A stretch of 64,000 nucleotides of DNA from Pedobacter zeaxanthinifaciens (GCF_003313335.1 NZ_QMHP01000003.1:124001-188000), one strand, 5' to 3'; counted from the stretch's first letter, positions 50,068 through 59,845 are shown. A program made the numbers and translations. The notes: generated from the sequence alone by a model not told the origin.

Positions 50068-52104
50068 CTAAAATTTCATCCTCTGTATTCTTACAGCATT
50101 CAAAATTGCCAATAATGCTACACCTACATCTGCAAAAACAGCTTCCCACATTGTGGCTAAACCACCTGCTCCTAAAACGAGAACGACAGCTTTTACACCA
50201 AATGCTAAAATGATATTCTGCCAAACTATTTTCTTGGTTTGCTTTCCGATATTGATTGCCATTGGGATTTTACTTGGTTTATCATCCTGAATTACAACAT
50301 CTGCAGTTTCAATAGTGGCATCGCTTCCTAAACCACCCATTGCAATTCCTACATCGCTCAAAGCTACTACAGGCGCATCATTCACGCCATCGCCAACAAA
50401 TGCTACGGTTTCGTTTTTGGCTTTGATTTCTTTTACTTTATTTACTTTGTCTTCCGGCAATAAATCGCCAAAGGCATTATTAATTCCTAATTTATCGGCA
50501 ACAAATTTTACCACGGTGCTTTTATCTCCGCTCAACATTGTAGTTTTTACGCCTAATGCTTTTAGTTTGTCAATTGTAATCTGTGCATCTTCTTTAATAC
50601 TGTCGGCAATGGTAATGTAGCCTGCAAATTTTCCATCGTAAGCAATGGCGATTAAAGTGTAAACAATCGTACTTGGGTCTAAATCATAACTGATATTGAA
50701 CTTGTCCATCAATTTGAAATTACCTACCAATAATTCTTTTCCGTTTACGTTGGCTTTTAAACCGTGACCTGCTATTTCTTCTGTGTTTTCTAATTTTAGG
50801 GAATTGTCAATTTCTCCTACATATTGATGAATGGCTGTGGCAACAGGATGTGTACTTTGACTTTCTAAGGCATTTACCAATTTCAGAATTTCGTCTTTAT
50901 TTAATTCAGGTTTCAAATTAACTTCCTGTACTTTGAAAACGCCTTCGGTCATTGTTCCGGTTTTATCCATCACAACATTCTGAATACCTGCAATCACATC
51001 TAAAAAGTTACTTCCTTTGAATAAAATCCCATTTTTTGAAGCGGCACCAATTCCACCAAAATACCCTAAAGGAATACTGATAACCAAAGCACACGGACAA
51101 GAAATAACCAAAAACACTAATGCTCTGTATAACCATTGACTGAACAAATAATTATCAACAAAAAAGTAAGGAACAACAGTAATAAGCACTGCTAATAACA
51201 CAACAATTGGTGTATAGATTTTTGCGAATTTTCTGATGAATAACTCTGTTGGTGCTTTTTGTGCAGTAGCATTCTGAACCAATTCCAAAATCTTTGAAAG
51301 CTTGCTATCGGTATATGCCGTGGTTACTTTTACCTGTGCAACTGTGTTTAAATTTATCATTCCTGCTAAAACAGTTTCGCCTTTGGTTTTGGTGTCGGGT
51401 TTGCTTTCGCCAGTTAATGCTGCGGTGTTGAATGCTGCCGTTTCGGATAATAATTCGCCATCTAATCCTAATTTCTCTCCGGGTTTTAATTGAATGATAT
51501 TGCCGATGCTTACAGTTGCTGCTTTTACAGTTTTAGGTTGGTTATTTTCTAAAATCGTTACTTCATCGGGTCTTTGGTCGAGCAGGGTTTTAATGTTGGC
51601 TTTGGCTCTTGTTACGGCTAATGTTTGGAACACTTCGCCAACGGCGTAAAACAGCATAACGGCAACACCTTCGGGATATTCGCCAATGGCGAAAGCTCCG
51701 ATAGTGGCAATGCTCATCAATAAAAACTCTGAAAATACATCGCTTTTGCGGATGCTCTCAAATGCTTCTTTAATTACAGGAAATCCAACAGCTAAATAGG
51801 CTATTGCATACCAAATAATTCTTACCCAACCTGTAAACCAGGATTGCGGTAGCCAATTATCAAAAGCAATAGCAATCATCAGTAAAACAAAACTGATAAT
51901 GGCAGGTAAAAACATTTGAAAGGTAGATTTGTCGGTACTTCCGTGGTTGTGACCGTCATCATCGCTGTGTTCGTGGTTGTGACCGTCATTGTTGTGATGC
52001 TTTTCTAATAATTTTTTAGCATTAGCATCGGTATATATTTTTTCTTCCTGTGGTGTGCAGCAAAGCTGTTTGCCTTGTGCATCGTATTTATGTTTGTGTT
52101 CCAT
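50068..52104 (-). CDS. zntA: Zn/Cd/Co-type P-type ATPase
   Basis: A 678-residue P1B-2-like ATPase. It lacks an HMA domain but has a Cys pair (LCCTP) and a His/Asp-rich stretch (HHNNDGHNHEHSDDDGHNHG, residues 36-55) at the N-terminus. The transmembrane site is CPC (Cys336-Pro-Cys338, VISCPCALVISIP, in the extended form LGYFGGIGAASKNGILFKG seen in Zn/Cd exporters). Phosphorylation site: VMDKTGTMTEG. It starts with a 1-nt TAATG overlap with the methyltransferase-like gene and belongs to the czcA-czcB operon. Substrate Zn, Cd or Co is inferred from subfamily. Confidence 0.92.
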   Translation of the reverse strand: MEHKHKYDAQGKQLCCTPQEEKIYTDANAKKLLEKHHNNDGHNHEHSDDDGHNHGSTDKSTFQMFLPAIISFVLLMIAIAFDNWLPQSWFTGWVRIIWYAIAYLAVGFPVIKEAFESIRKSDVFSEFLLMSIATIGAFAIGEYPEGVAVMLFYAVGEVFQTLAVTRAKANIKTLLDQRPDEVTILENNQPKTVKAATVSIGNIIQLKPGEKLGLDGELLSETAAFNTAALTGESKPDTKTKGETVLAGMINLNTVAQVKVTTAYTDSKLSKILELVQNATAQKAPTELFIRKFAKIYTPIVVLLAVLITVVPYFFVDNYLFSQWLYRALVFLVISCPCALVISIPLGYFGGIGAASKNGILFKGSNFLDVIAGIQNVVMDKTGTMTEGVFKVQEVNLKPELNKDEILKLVNALESQSTHPVATAIHQYVGEIDNSLKLENTEEIAGHGLKANVNGKELLVGNFKLMDKFNISYDLDPSTIVYTLIAIAYDGKFAGYITIADSIKEDAQITIDKLKALGVKTTMLSGDKSTVVKFVADKLGINNAFGDLLPEDKVNKVKEIKAKNETVAFVGDGVNDAPVVALSDVGIAMGGLGSDATIETADVVIQDDKPSKIPMAINIGKQTKKIVWQNIILAFGVKAVVLVLGAGGLATMWEAVFADVGVALLAILNAVRIQRMKF

Positions 52105-52703
52105 TAGAGTAGTCTTTTAGTTGTTTTTTTATAAATTAAATATTGTTCTCCGTGTTGTTTTTCCAAAAACTCTTCTTCCAGTCTTATCTGAATTTGAATA
52201 ACGATATAGGTAGTAAGCATCAGGAAAAATGTAAGTGTATTGGGTAGTATAAAAAATATTCCTGCAACACTGATTATCATTCCCAAAAAAATCGGGTTCC
52301 GGCTGTAAGAGAATAATCCTTTTGTGATTAATTCGGTTTTGTTATTTTCATCAATACCGACACGCCAACTGTTACTCATTTGATATTGCGCTACTGAAAT
52401 CCATAGTAATGAAAGGTGTATCAGTATTAATGCAATGATTAAAAACACGTCTTTCATTAAATAAGAAATCGGTACTAAATATTGATACATTTTATCGCTG
52501 AACGAATAGATGAATACCGCAACGAAAAGCAATGCTATCAATACTTTCATCACAAAACCGATATAGTCGTGTGCAATATCTGTTTTGCCAAAAGTTATGG
52601 GATTGATGCCCGTTTGCTTGTAGGTTCGGTATTATGGTAGCACAAAAGCTACCATAATATACAACACCAAATACACCGGCAAATAAAATTTTAACCAAAC
52701 CAT
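52104..52703 (-). pseudogene. Isoprenylcysteine-methyltransferase-like gene with in-frame stop
   Basis: A 199-codon frame runs from ATG 52703 to the stop at 52104, interrupted by a TAA at codon 24 (52632-52634). Upstream of it MVWLKFYLPVYLVLYIMVAFVLP is a plausible first membrane helix; downstream, the frame continues with YRTYKQTGINPITF and four more helices. The family signature SRNPIFLGMIISVAG and EEEFLEKQHGEQYLIYK marks an ICMT/phospholipid methyltransferase. The tail could still be made from GTG at 52553 (149 residues). Homologues are often encoded with metal ATPases. The stop is inside a perfect 11-bp inverted repeat. Confidence 0.7.
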
Positions 52704-52715
52704 AGCGTTCAATTT

Positions 52716-54002
52716 TTAATGTTCGTGACCACCTGCATTGCTTAGTTTTGCATTGACGAAAAACGCACCTTTAACTACAATTTTAGCATTGGCAGGAATT
52801 TCATTTACAAAAGTTACAGCGGTGTAACCCATATCAGATACGCCTTTCAGCACTTCTACCTTTTCAAAATTCTTAGCAGTTTTATCTTCTTTATGGTCTT
52901 TTTCTTCGCCCTCTTTGTGGTCGCCTTCTTTTTCGCCTTCTTCGTGATGGGCTTCTGCTTCTTTATTGGTTTGTACAAAAATGTAGTATTTGCCATCGGC
53001 ATTTACAATCGCATCAGTTGGTACAGCAGGCGTTGTTACATTATTAAGGCTTACAATTCCTGTGATATTCATTCCATCAATTAAACCACTTTTATTACCA
53101 TTTACACGACAATGAACGGCGATGGTTTTGCTCTCGTTTTCAAAGGATGAACCAATGCTGAAAACTGTAGCATCATACTCAGCAGTAGGATTATTGGTTA
53201 AAGTAAAATGAATAGTTTGTCCAACTTTTACCTGTGGTAAATCTTTTTCAAACACCTGTAAATCTAAATGCAATGAACTGTTATCTACAATTTCGATAAC
53301 CGGCGAAGAAACATCTACATAACTTCCAATTTTGGCAAAAACGTTGCTAACCGTACCATTCAGCGGACTGGTTACGACCAATGCGGATTTTAAATTTCCG
53401 TTTGATACCGAACCTGGATTGATGCCCATTAATTGTATCTGCTGTTGCAAGGAAGCTCTGCGGGTTCTTAAACTGGTTAATTCGGCAGTAGCACTTTGCA
53501 GATTTTTCTTTGCACCTGCATTGCCTTCATTCAGTTCTTTTTGCCTTGCTAATTCCTGTTCTGCAAACGTAATTCTGCTTGCTGTACTCAAATATTCTTC
53601 CTGCAATTGGATGAACTGCGGATTGGCAATGGTTGCAATAACCTGACCTTTTCTTACATAATCTCCAATTTGAACTTTCAGTGTTCTTATCACACCGCCA
53701 TACAAAGAAGTGGCGTTGGCTTTATTGTTATTGGGAACTTTCAGATTTCCGTTTGCTTTGATGGTTGCTGTTAATTCCTTGTGTTCAATGGTGCCTAATT
53801 GTATGCCTACCGTTTTTATTTGTTCTTCGGTAAGTGTGGCAATGGTTGGCGTTTCTTCCTCGTGTGGTGCTTCTTCTTTTCCTGCAGTTTTGGTTTCGGC
53901 AGATTTATCTTCTGCTTTCTTATCATTTTTACAGGCAGAAAAAGCAAATAGTAAAACAGCTATGGCTGTCATCAACGTGATTTTTTTTATATTGAATTTC
54001 AT
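52716..54002 (-). CDS. czcB: RND metal-efflux periplasmic adaptor (CzcB/CusB-like)
   Basis: A 428-residue lipoprotein (lipobox FSAC, Cys24) of the membrane-fusion family. The biotinyl-lipoyl/hairpin region is GVIRTLKVQIGDYVRKGQVIATI, the coiled-coil hairpin lies at about 130-190, and the beta-barrel part has VFEKDLPQVKVGQTIHF. A His/Glu/Lys-rich stretch near residues 355-378 (AHHEEGEKEGDHKEGEE) could bind metal. It links the CzcA pump to the outer-membrane channel. The gene starts 6 bp after czcA. Confidence 0.92.
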   Translation of the reverse strand: MKFNIKKITLMTAIAVLLFAFSACKNDKKAEDKSAETKTAGKEEAPHEEETPTIATLTEEQIKTVGIQLGTIEHKELTATIKANGNLKVPNNNKANATSLYGGVIRTLKVQIGDYVRKGQVIATIANPQFIQLQEEYLSTASRITFAEQELARQKELNEGNAGAKKNLQSATAELTSLRTRRASLQQQIQLMGINPGSVSNGNLKSALVVTSPLNGTVSNVFAKIGSYVDVSSPVIEIVDNSSLHLDLQVFEKDLPQVKVGQTIHFTLTNNPTAEYDATVFSIGSSFENESKTIAVHCRVNGNKSGLIDGMNITGIVSLNNVTTPAVPTDAIVNADGKYYIFVQTNKEAEAHHEEGEKEGDHKEGEEKDHKEDKTAKNFEKVEVLKGVSDMGYTAVTFVNEIPANAKIVVKGAFFVNAKLSNAGGHEH

Positions 54003-54008
54003 TTGTAC

Positions 54009-57000
54009 TTATTGATTGATGAATGAATAAATATTGATTACAGATTGGTTGACCTGCTGAATACTTTTGAGGTAATTCAACTGAATATCGGTTGCGGTTT
54101 GCAAGGCAAAAAGATATTCTACATAACCGATGTCGCCTGTTTTGTAACCTAATTGTGCTGCTGAAACAATTTCTTTAGCATTAGGCAAAGCTTCTTGCTG
54201 AAAATAATTGAACTGCTTCATATCCTGCTGGTATTGCAACAAAGCATTTTGCATTTGCGTTGCCAACGTTCTCTGTTGCTGTTGTGCATTGGCTTCGGCT
54301 GCTTGCTTTCTATAATCCAAAGATTTTATTCTGGCTTTGGTAGCACCGTAAGTAATGGGAATTGCAATGCCGATGTTTACAGAATTAAACCGGTTTCCGC
54401 CATTGAAAAACTTCTCAGCTCCATTCACATTTTGAAAACCAATTAAAGACTGATTGACATACCCAATCGTAAAATCGGGTAAACCTTGTGCCCGTTCTAC
54501 TTTTTTGGCTTTTTCCGCAATAACTGCTTCCTGATACAAAGATTGAATAGCAGGATGATTGGCTACTGCATCATTATCCAACAAATTTGAAATTTGTAAA
54601 GGCTGAAAATTTCCATTTCCTGATATGGTAAAATCTTCTTTCGTATTCATCAATGTTTTCAGATTGGCAACGGCATTATTTAAGAAAACTTCATTTTGTT
54701 TTAATAACAAATTGATTTCGCCTTTCTTGGCTTCTGCCGTACTGATGTCCACTTTTTTGGTATCGCCGGTTTTGTAACGAAGCTTTGCAATGCCTATGAA
54801 ATTGTTGTACAAACTGTCTAATTCCTGTAGTTGTTTTTGATTGTGTTGCAAGTACAAAATTTGATAATAATAAGTACGTACTTGGTTTTTTAATTCTAAA
54901 ACACTCAAGTTCTTCTGCAATTCTTTACCTTTAATTTCAGCATTAATCAACTCCTTTTTTGCTCCGAATAATGACGGAAAAGGAATGGTTTGTGACACCT
55001 GAAAAGACTGGTCGAATTTGGTGCTGTTGTACTGTCCCAACTGTGCATTAATATCCAACTTAGGTAATTCTCCGGCTGTTTTTTTCAACGCTTTGCTGGC
55101 ATCAATTTCTAAATCTGAAGCTTTAATGGCTTGATTATTTTGAAGCGCAATATTTATCGCATCATCAACACTTGATAAATGCTGTGTTTGTGCATTTGCT
55201 GTAAAGCCTGTTAATGACAGAAGCAATACAATGATAGTTGCAATAGGTTTCACTTTGGGTTTTCTTTTTAAATTAATTTTTGAATTGAAAATGATGTAGA
55301 GTAAAGGCAGAACGAACAGCGTAAGGAAAGTTGCCGTAACCAAACCACCGATTACTACGGTTGCTAAAGGTTTTTGAACTTCTGCACCTGCACTGCTACT
55401 TAGTGCCATCGGTAAAAATCCTAAGCTCGCAACGGTTGCCGTCATCAATACAGGTCGAAGTCTTATTTTTGTTCCTTCGATTACTCGTTTGAAAACATCT
55501 TTTATTCCTTCTTTTTCCAATTGGTTGAAAGTGCCTATCAATACAATTCCGTTAAGAACGGCTACACCAAACAAGGCGATAAAACCAATTCCTGCACTGA
55601 TGCTGAAAGGCATTCCACGAAGCATTAAAGCCAATACGCCACCAATGGCGCTCATCGGAATTGCGGTAAATATTAAACCTGCTTGCTTAAAGGAACGGAA
55701 CGTGAAATAGAGCAACACAAAAATTAATAACAAGGAAATAGGAACGGCTATCATTAATCTATTGCTGGCTTCTTTCAGATTTTCAAACTGACCGCCGTAA
55801 GTGAAATAATAACCTGGTGGTAATTTTACCTGTGCATTTAATTTTTGTTGAATTTCTTCAACCACACTTTGCACATCTCTGCCTGCAACGTTGAACCCGA
55901 TTACAATTCTTCTTTTTCCTGCTTCACGACTTATTTGCGCCGGACCTAATTTATAATCAATCGTAGCAACTTGTGATAACGGAATTTGATTGCCTGTGGA
56001 AGTTGGTATCATTAAATTATTTACATCTTCAATACTGCTTCTGTGAATACTATCTAACCGAACCACCAAATCAAATCTTCTTTCATTTTCGAAAACCACA
56101 CCTGCACTTTTCCCTGCAAAGGCGGTACTTACAACGTTGTTTACGTCTTCTACATTAATGCCGTAATTGGCTAAACGAGTTCGGTCATATTCTACATTAA
56201 TTTGTGGTAATCCGCTTACACGTTCTACTTGTGGAGCTGTAGCACCTTCTACGGTTTGAATAACTTTGCTTACTTTATCGGCATTCAACGCCAATGTATC
56301 TAAATTTTCTCCGAATATTTTTACTGCCACATCTTGTCGAATGCCTGTCATCAATTCATTGAAACGCATTTGTATCGGTTGGTTTTTTTCAAAAAATACT
56401 CCAGGTATTGCTTCTAATTTTTCATTAATGGCATCTGCTAATTCATCGTAAGTTCTGCCACTTTTCCATTCGCTTTGAGGTTTCAGCAAAATCATCATAT
56501 CGGTTGCCTCGGGTGGCATTGGGTCGGTGGGTACTTCTGCTGCTCCTGTTTTACCGACCACCATTTTTACTTCATCAAATTCTTTAATAATTCTTGAAGC
56601 TTGCATTGATGTTTCGATACTTTGGCTTAATGAACTTCCTTGTGGTAAAATGCAGTGAAAGGCAAAATCGCCTTCCTGCAATTGTGGTATAAATTCGCCA
56701 CCCATTCTGCCAAATAGAAATAGTGTAAAAGCAAATACAGCAACGGTTATGCCCACTAACCAATATTTTATTTTGATGGCTTTTTCTAATAAAGGCTGAT
56801 ACATTTTTTGCAACCAATTCATCATTTTATCTGAAATGGTTTCTTTGTGCATCGGCTTTTTAGATAAAAACAAAGCACACATCATCGGAATATAAGTAAG
56901 GGATAAAATCAATGCGCCAAATATTGCAAAACCTACTGTTTGCGCCATAGGACGGAACATTTTTCCTTCAACACCTACCAACGTCAAGATAGGAATGTAA

Positions 57001-58376
57001 ACGATTAAGATAATGATTTCGCCAAAAGCTGCACTGCTACGGATTTTAGAAGCGGATGTAAAAACTTCGTTATCCATTTCCAATTGTGTAAGTTTTTGCT
57101 TAGATTTTCTTAAACCCAAATGATGCAAAGTGGCTTCTACAATAATTACCGCACCATCTACAATTAAACCAAAATCTATCGCACCCAAACTCATTAAATT
57201 GGCACTCACGCCAAAGACATTCATCAAGGCTAAAGCAAATAGCATCGCTAAAGGAATAGCGGAAGCGACAATCAATCCCGCTCTGAAATTTCCCAAGAAA
57301 ATAACCAATACAAAGATGACAATCAATGCACCCTCTATCAGGTTTTTTTCTACGGTACTCATTGCTCTGCCTACTAAATCGGTGCGGTCTAAATAAGGTT
57401 CAATGATAATATCATCGGGTAAAGATTTTTGAATAACGGGTAGTTTTTCTTTGATACGATTGACAACCTCGTTACTGTTTTCGCCTTTCAGCATCATTAC
57501 CACACCGCCCACTGCATCTACTTCGCCGTTATAAGTCATTGCGCCATATCTTACCGCACTTCCAAATCTTACATCGGCTACATCTTTAATAAAAATAGGA
57601 ATACTGCCACCGTCATTTTTTACACTGATATTTTTTACATCATCTAAAGAAGTAACCAAGCCAATTCCACGAATGAAATAAGCATTTGGTTTTTTATCAA
57701 TGTAGGCACCGCCTGTATTTTGATTGTTTTTTTCTAATGCCGTAAAAATATCAGTAACACTTACACCCATTGCTCTAAGGCGGTTCGGGTTCACGGCTAC
57801 TTCATATTGTTTCAGCTCGCCACCGAAGCTATTGACTTCGGCAATTCCTGGTGTTCCGTACAATTGTCGGGCTACAATCCAATCCTGCATTGTGCGCAAT
57901 TCTTTGGCATCGTATTTTTTCTCGCTTCCTTTTTTGGGATGGATGATGTATTGATACACTTCGCCCAAACCTGTACTTACGGGAGCCAGTTCCGGCGTAC
58001 CAATTCCTTTCGGGATTTTCTCTTCGGCTTCTTTTAATTTTTCATTGATTAATTGCCGGGCAAAATAAATATCTACATTGTCTTTAAATACAACCGTAAT
58101 TACCGACAAACCAAACCTCGAAATGCTCCGTGTTTCTTCTAAATCTGGAATATTGGCAATACTTTGTTCAATAGGAAAAGTTACTAATTGTTCTACTTCT
58201 TGCCCCGCCAATGTGGGACAAACCGTAATTATTTGTACCTGATTATTAGTAATATCGGGTACGGCATCAATGGGTAATTTTGTGGCGCTCCACACTCCCC
58301 AAATAATGAGCAACAAGGTCATTATACCAACGACAAGCTTGTTCTTGATACTGAATTTTATAATGTTATCTAACAC
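54009..58376 (-). CDS. czcA: CzcA/CusA heavy-metal RND pump fused to a TolC-like protein
   Basis: A 1455-residue fusion with a GTG start at 58376. Residues 1 to about 1035 are an RND transporter of the heavy-metal subfamily; helix IV carries the signature DFGLIVDGAVIIVE. At about 1041-1062 there is an internal signal-peptide-like segment (ATIIVLLLSLTGFTANAQ, an A-x-A cleavage site near 1062). Residues of about 1063-1455 form an outer-membrane efflux (TolC/CzcC) domain with helical repeats. The CzcA-OMF fusion is a known Bacteroidota arrangement; processing at the internal site is inferred. Exports Zn/Cd/Co or Cu/Ag. Confidence 0.92.
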   Translation of the reverse strand: MLDNIIKFSIKNKLVVGIMTLLLIIWGVWSATKLPIDAVPDITNNQVQIITVCPTLAGQEVEQLVTFPIEQSIANIPDLEETRSISRFGLSVITVVFKDNVDIYFARQLINEKLKEAEEKIPKGIGTPELAPVSTGLGEVYQYIIHPKKGSEKKYDAKELRTMQDWIVARQLYGTPGIAEVNSFGGELKQYEVAVNPNRLRAMGVSVTDIFTALEKNNQNTGGAYIDKKPNAYFIRGIGLVTSLDDVKNISVKNDGGSIPIFIKDVADVRFGSAVRYGAMTYNGEVDAVGGVVMMLKGENSNEVVNRIKEKLPVIQKSLPDDIIIEPYLDRTDLVGRAMSTVEKNLIEGALIVIFVLVIFLGNFRAGLIVASAIPLAMLFALALMNVFGVSANLMSLGAIDFGLIVDGAVIIVEATLHHLGLRKSKQKLTQLEMDNEVFTSASKIRSSAAFGEIIILIVYIPILTLVGVEGKMFRPMAQTVGFAIFGALILSLTYIPMMCALFLSKKPMHKETISDKMMNWLQKMYQPLLEKAIKIKYWLVGITVAVFAFTLFLFGRMGGEFIPQLQEGDFAFHCILPQGSSLSQSIETSMQASRIIKEFDEVKMVVGKTGAAEVPTDPMPPEATDMMILLKPQSEWKSGRTYDELADAINEKLEAIPGVFFEKNQPIQMRFNELMTGIRQDVAVKIFGENLDTLALNADKVSKVIQTVEGATAPQVERVSGLPQINVEYDRTRLANYGINVEDVNNVVSTAFAGKSAGVVFENERRFDLVVRLDSIHRSSIEDVNNLMIPTSTGNQIPLSQVATIDYKLGPAQISREAGKRRIVIGFNVAGRDVQSVVEEIQQKLNAQVKLPPGYYFTYGGQFENLKEASNRLMIAVPISLLLIFVLLYFTFRSFKQAGLIFTAIPMSAIGGVLALMLRGMPFSISAGIGFIALFGVAVLNGIVLIGTFNQLEKEGIKDVFKRVIEGTKIRLRPVLMTATVASLGFLPMALSSSAGAEVQKPLATVVIGGLVTATFLTLFVLPLLYIIFNSKINLKRKPKVKPIATIIVLLLSLTGFTANAQTQHLSSVDDAINIALQNNQAIKASDLEIDASKALKKTAGELPKLDINAQLGQYNSTKFDQSFQVSQTIPFPSLFGAKKELINAEIKGKELQKNLSVLELKNQVRTYYYQILYLQHNQKQLQELDSLYNNFIGIAKLRYKTGDTKKVDISTAEAKKGEINLLLKQNEVFLNNAVANLKTLMNTKEDFTISGNGNFQPLQISNLLDNDAVANHPAIQSLYQEAVIAEKAKKVERAQGLPDFTIGYVNQSLIGFQNVNGAEKFFNGGNRFNSVNIGIAIPITYGATKARIKSLDYRKQAAEANAQQQQRTLATQMQNALLQYQQDMKQFNYFQQEALPNAKEIVSAAQLGYKTGDIGYVEYLFALQTATDIQLNYLKSIQQVNQSVINIYSFINQ

Positions 58377-58628
58377 GTATTTCTGTTTAATATTTTACAA
58401 AAAATATACTTGCCACTTGTGGTAAGCAGCCAACAGATTTATGAATGTCTATGGAATGGAAAACGTACTATTTGCCTATTATCACAAAAGCAAAAGCTTT
58501 ATGGATTTATCTGAAACAAACAGGAAAACTTAAATGGATTGCACATATCATTATAAAATGAATGACAGGAGCATCATCAGTTAAGGCTAAACATCAGCCA
58601 TCAACAGCATTTGGAAAATCTGTAAAAA

Positions 58629-58955
58629 TTAAACATTAAACTTGGGTGGGTTCCAGATATTTCCTTGGTAGCGGGAAATTAAGGTGTAATCACGGATTGT
58701 GATTTTTTTAGTAACGAAAGCAAGTTTAGGTTGCTTGATTTCAAAAGGCTTGAAATTAAAAGACCCGATGCTTACACTGCAACAACTGCAATAGCAAAAA
58801 GGACTACAATTGTCGTCGCTATCCTGGTTATGGTCGTGAGATTGGGCGGTTTCAAATTTAGGAACGGTATCTTCACACTGATTGCTTGCATCGCTGCAAG
58901 GCAACGCTGCGAGTACCATCAGGTAAAAAGTCCATATTGTGAGAAACCATTTCAT
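58629..58955 (-). CDS. DUF6660 family secreted Cys/His protein
   Basis: A 108-residue protein; Met at 58955 (MKWFLTIWTFYLMVLAALPC) is preferred over 58988 as the signal peptide start. The mature part has CSDASNQCED, a His/Asp/Gln stretch (SHDHNQDSDDN) and CSPFCYCSCCS, then LISRYQGNIWNPPKFNV. It resembles the DUF6660 family of Bacteroidota metal loci and is a distant relative of 44808-45194. It lies downstream of the fur gene, 250 bp before czcA. Periplasmic or outer-membrane metal binding is inferred. Confidence 0.75.
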   Translation of the reverse strand: MKWFLTIWTFYLMVLAALPCSDASNQCEDTVPKFETAQSHDHNQDSDDNCSPFCYCSCCSVSIGSFNFKPFEIKQPKLAFVTKKITIRDYTLISRYQGNIWNPPKFNV

Positions 58956-59013
58956 TAGGGTACAAATATAGAAAAATAATTTGTGCAATCGGATTGCAAA
59001 GTTTCAGATTATT

Positions 59014-59421
59014 TTAATTGCATCTGTCACACCTTCCTTTAAGCACCAAATTGATACCTTCTAATTTGAAGTTTAGAGGAATATTGATGTTGGGAATTTC
59101 TGCATCTGTAAGGCAAAAAGTTCGTTTGCATTGTGAGCAATGGAAATGCGTGTGCTGCTCCGAAGGATTACAACTGCAGCCGGATTGGCAAAGTGCATAT
59201 TTTACAACACCCGTTCCATCATCGATTGTATGGATAAGTTTGTGCTCTAAAAATGTTTTTAAAGTTCTAAACAAAGTGACATTATCTGCATTTTCGAACT
59301 GTTCTGCCAATTCTTTATGACTGATGGCGTATTGTTGCTGCATCAATTTTTCTGCCACCAACAAGCGCATTGCGGTAGGTTTTATATTTCTTTGTTGTAA
59401 AACATTTTCTAATTCAGTCAT
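59014..59421 (-). CDS. Fur-family metal-responsive repressor
   Basis: A 135-residue Fur-family regulator with a winged HTH (ISHKELAEQF, NVTLFRTLKTFLEHKLI) and a metal-binding C-terminal half (EQHTHFHCSQCKRTFCL; terminal RCDRC forming the structural zinc site). Placement between the YGTY protein and a DUF6660 protein upstream of czcA points to regulation of zinc-type efflux (Zur-like). Starts 6 bp after the YGTY gene stop. Metal identity cannot be told from sequence alone. Confidence 0.87.
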   Translation of the reverse strand: MTELENVLQQRNIKPTAMRLLVAEKLMQQQYAISHKELAEQFENADNVTLFRTLKTFLEHKLIHTIDDGTGVVKYALCQSGCSCNPSEQHTHFHCSQCKRTFCLTDAEIPNINIPLNFKLEGINLVLKGRCDRCN

Positions 59422-59427
59422 TCTAAT

Positions 59428-59766
59428 TCAAATTTCTATTGTCCAATCATCCTTGTCATCTTCGTTAACTGCTATTTGCTCTATGATGCTGTTCGATACA
59501 CTGTCGGAGTACGTGCCATAGCCATTTACGAAAATCCCTTTTGCTCCGTCTTTTTGGTTTCTCATCGCATACAAGATAGCTTCATCTTCCAAGTCATTCA
59601 GTCCTGTAAAACGATAAATTTTATCAATAACTATGTCACTTAAATTGACCTTTTCGCCTCCTATTTTGTATGAGATATTTTCTTCCAATAGGTTAAAATC
59701 TTCGGTATAACCTCTTAGTCTTAATATTTCAATTACCTCTGATAATGTTTTTTCTGTTGATAGCAT
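59428..59766 (-). CDS. YGTY-motif small protein (Zn/Cd module)
   Basis: A 112-residue soluble protein, paralogous to 43475-43780: EVIEILRLRGYTEDFNLLEENISY aligns with ALKDLRQRGYSMDFSLLPDCLYC, and GIFVNGYGTYSDSVSNSI with GVLVDAYGTYAEEMTHEM. It lacks the Cys pair of the copper-module copy. Databases may call it phosphoribosylpyrophosphate synthetase, which its size does not support. It heads the fur unit with a 6-bp gap. Function unknown. Confidence 0.7.
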   Translation of the reverse strand: MLSTEKTLSEVIEILRLRGYTEDFNLLEENISYKIGGEKVNLSDIVIDKIYRFTGLNDLEDEAILYAMRNQKDGAKGIFVNGYGTYSDSVSNSIIEQIAVNEDDKDDWTIEI

Positions 59767-59845
59767 AAGTTATTTTTATAAGTGTTTACAAATAATTAGT
59801 AAAACCTACCGATTTTTTATGTGATTTCTATAAAATGCGTTCTAT

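Noticed and set aside
52492..52698. A 68-codon ORF upstream of the methyltransferase-like tail
   Set aside because: It is in a different frame from the in-frame continuation seen from ATG 52703, which reads through a single TAA and gives a family-like N-terminus.
58451..58561. A 36-codon plus-strand ORF between czcA and the DUF6660 gene
   Set aside because: Too short, no family resemblance, and in the likely promoter region of czcA.
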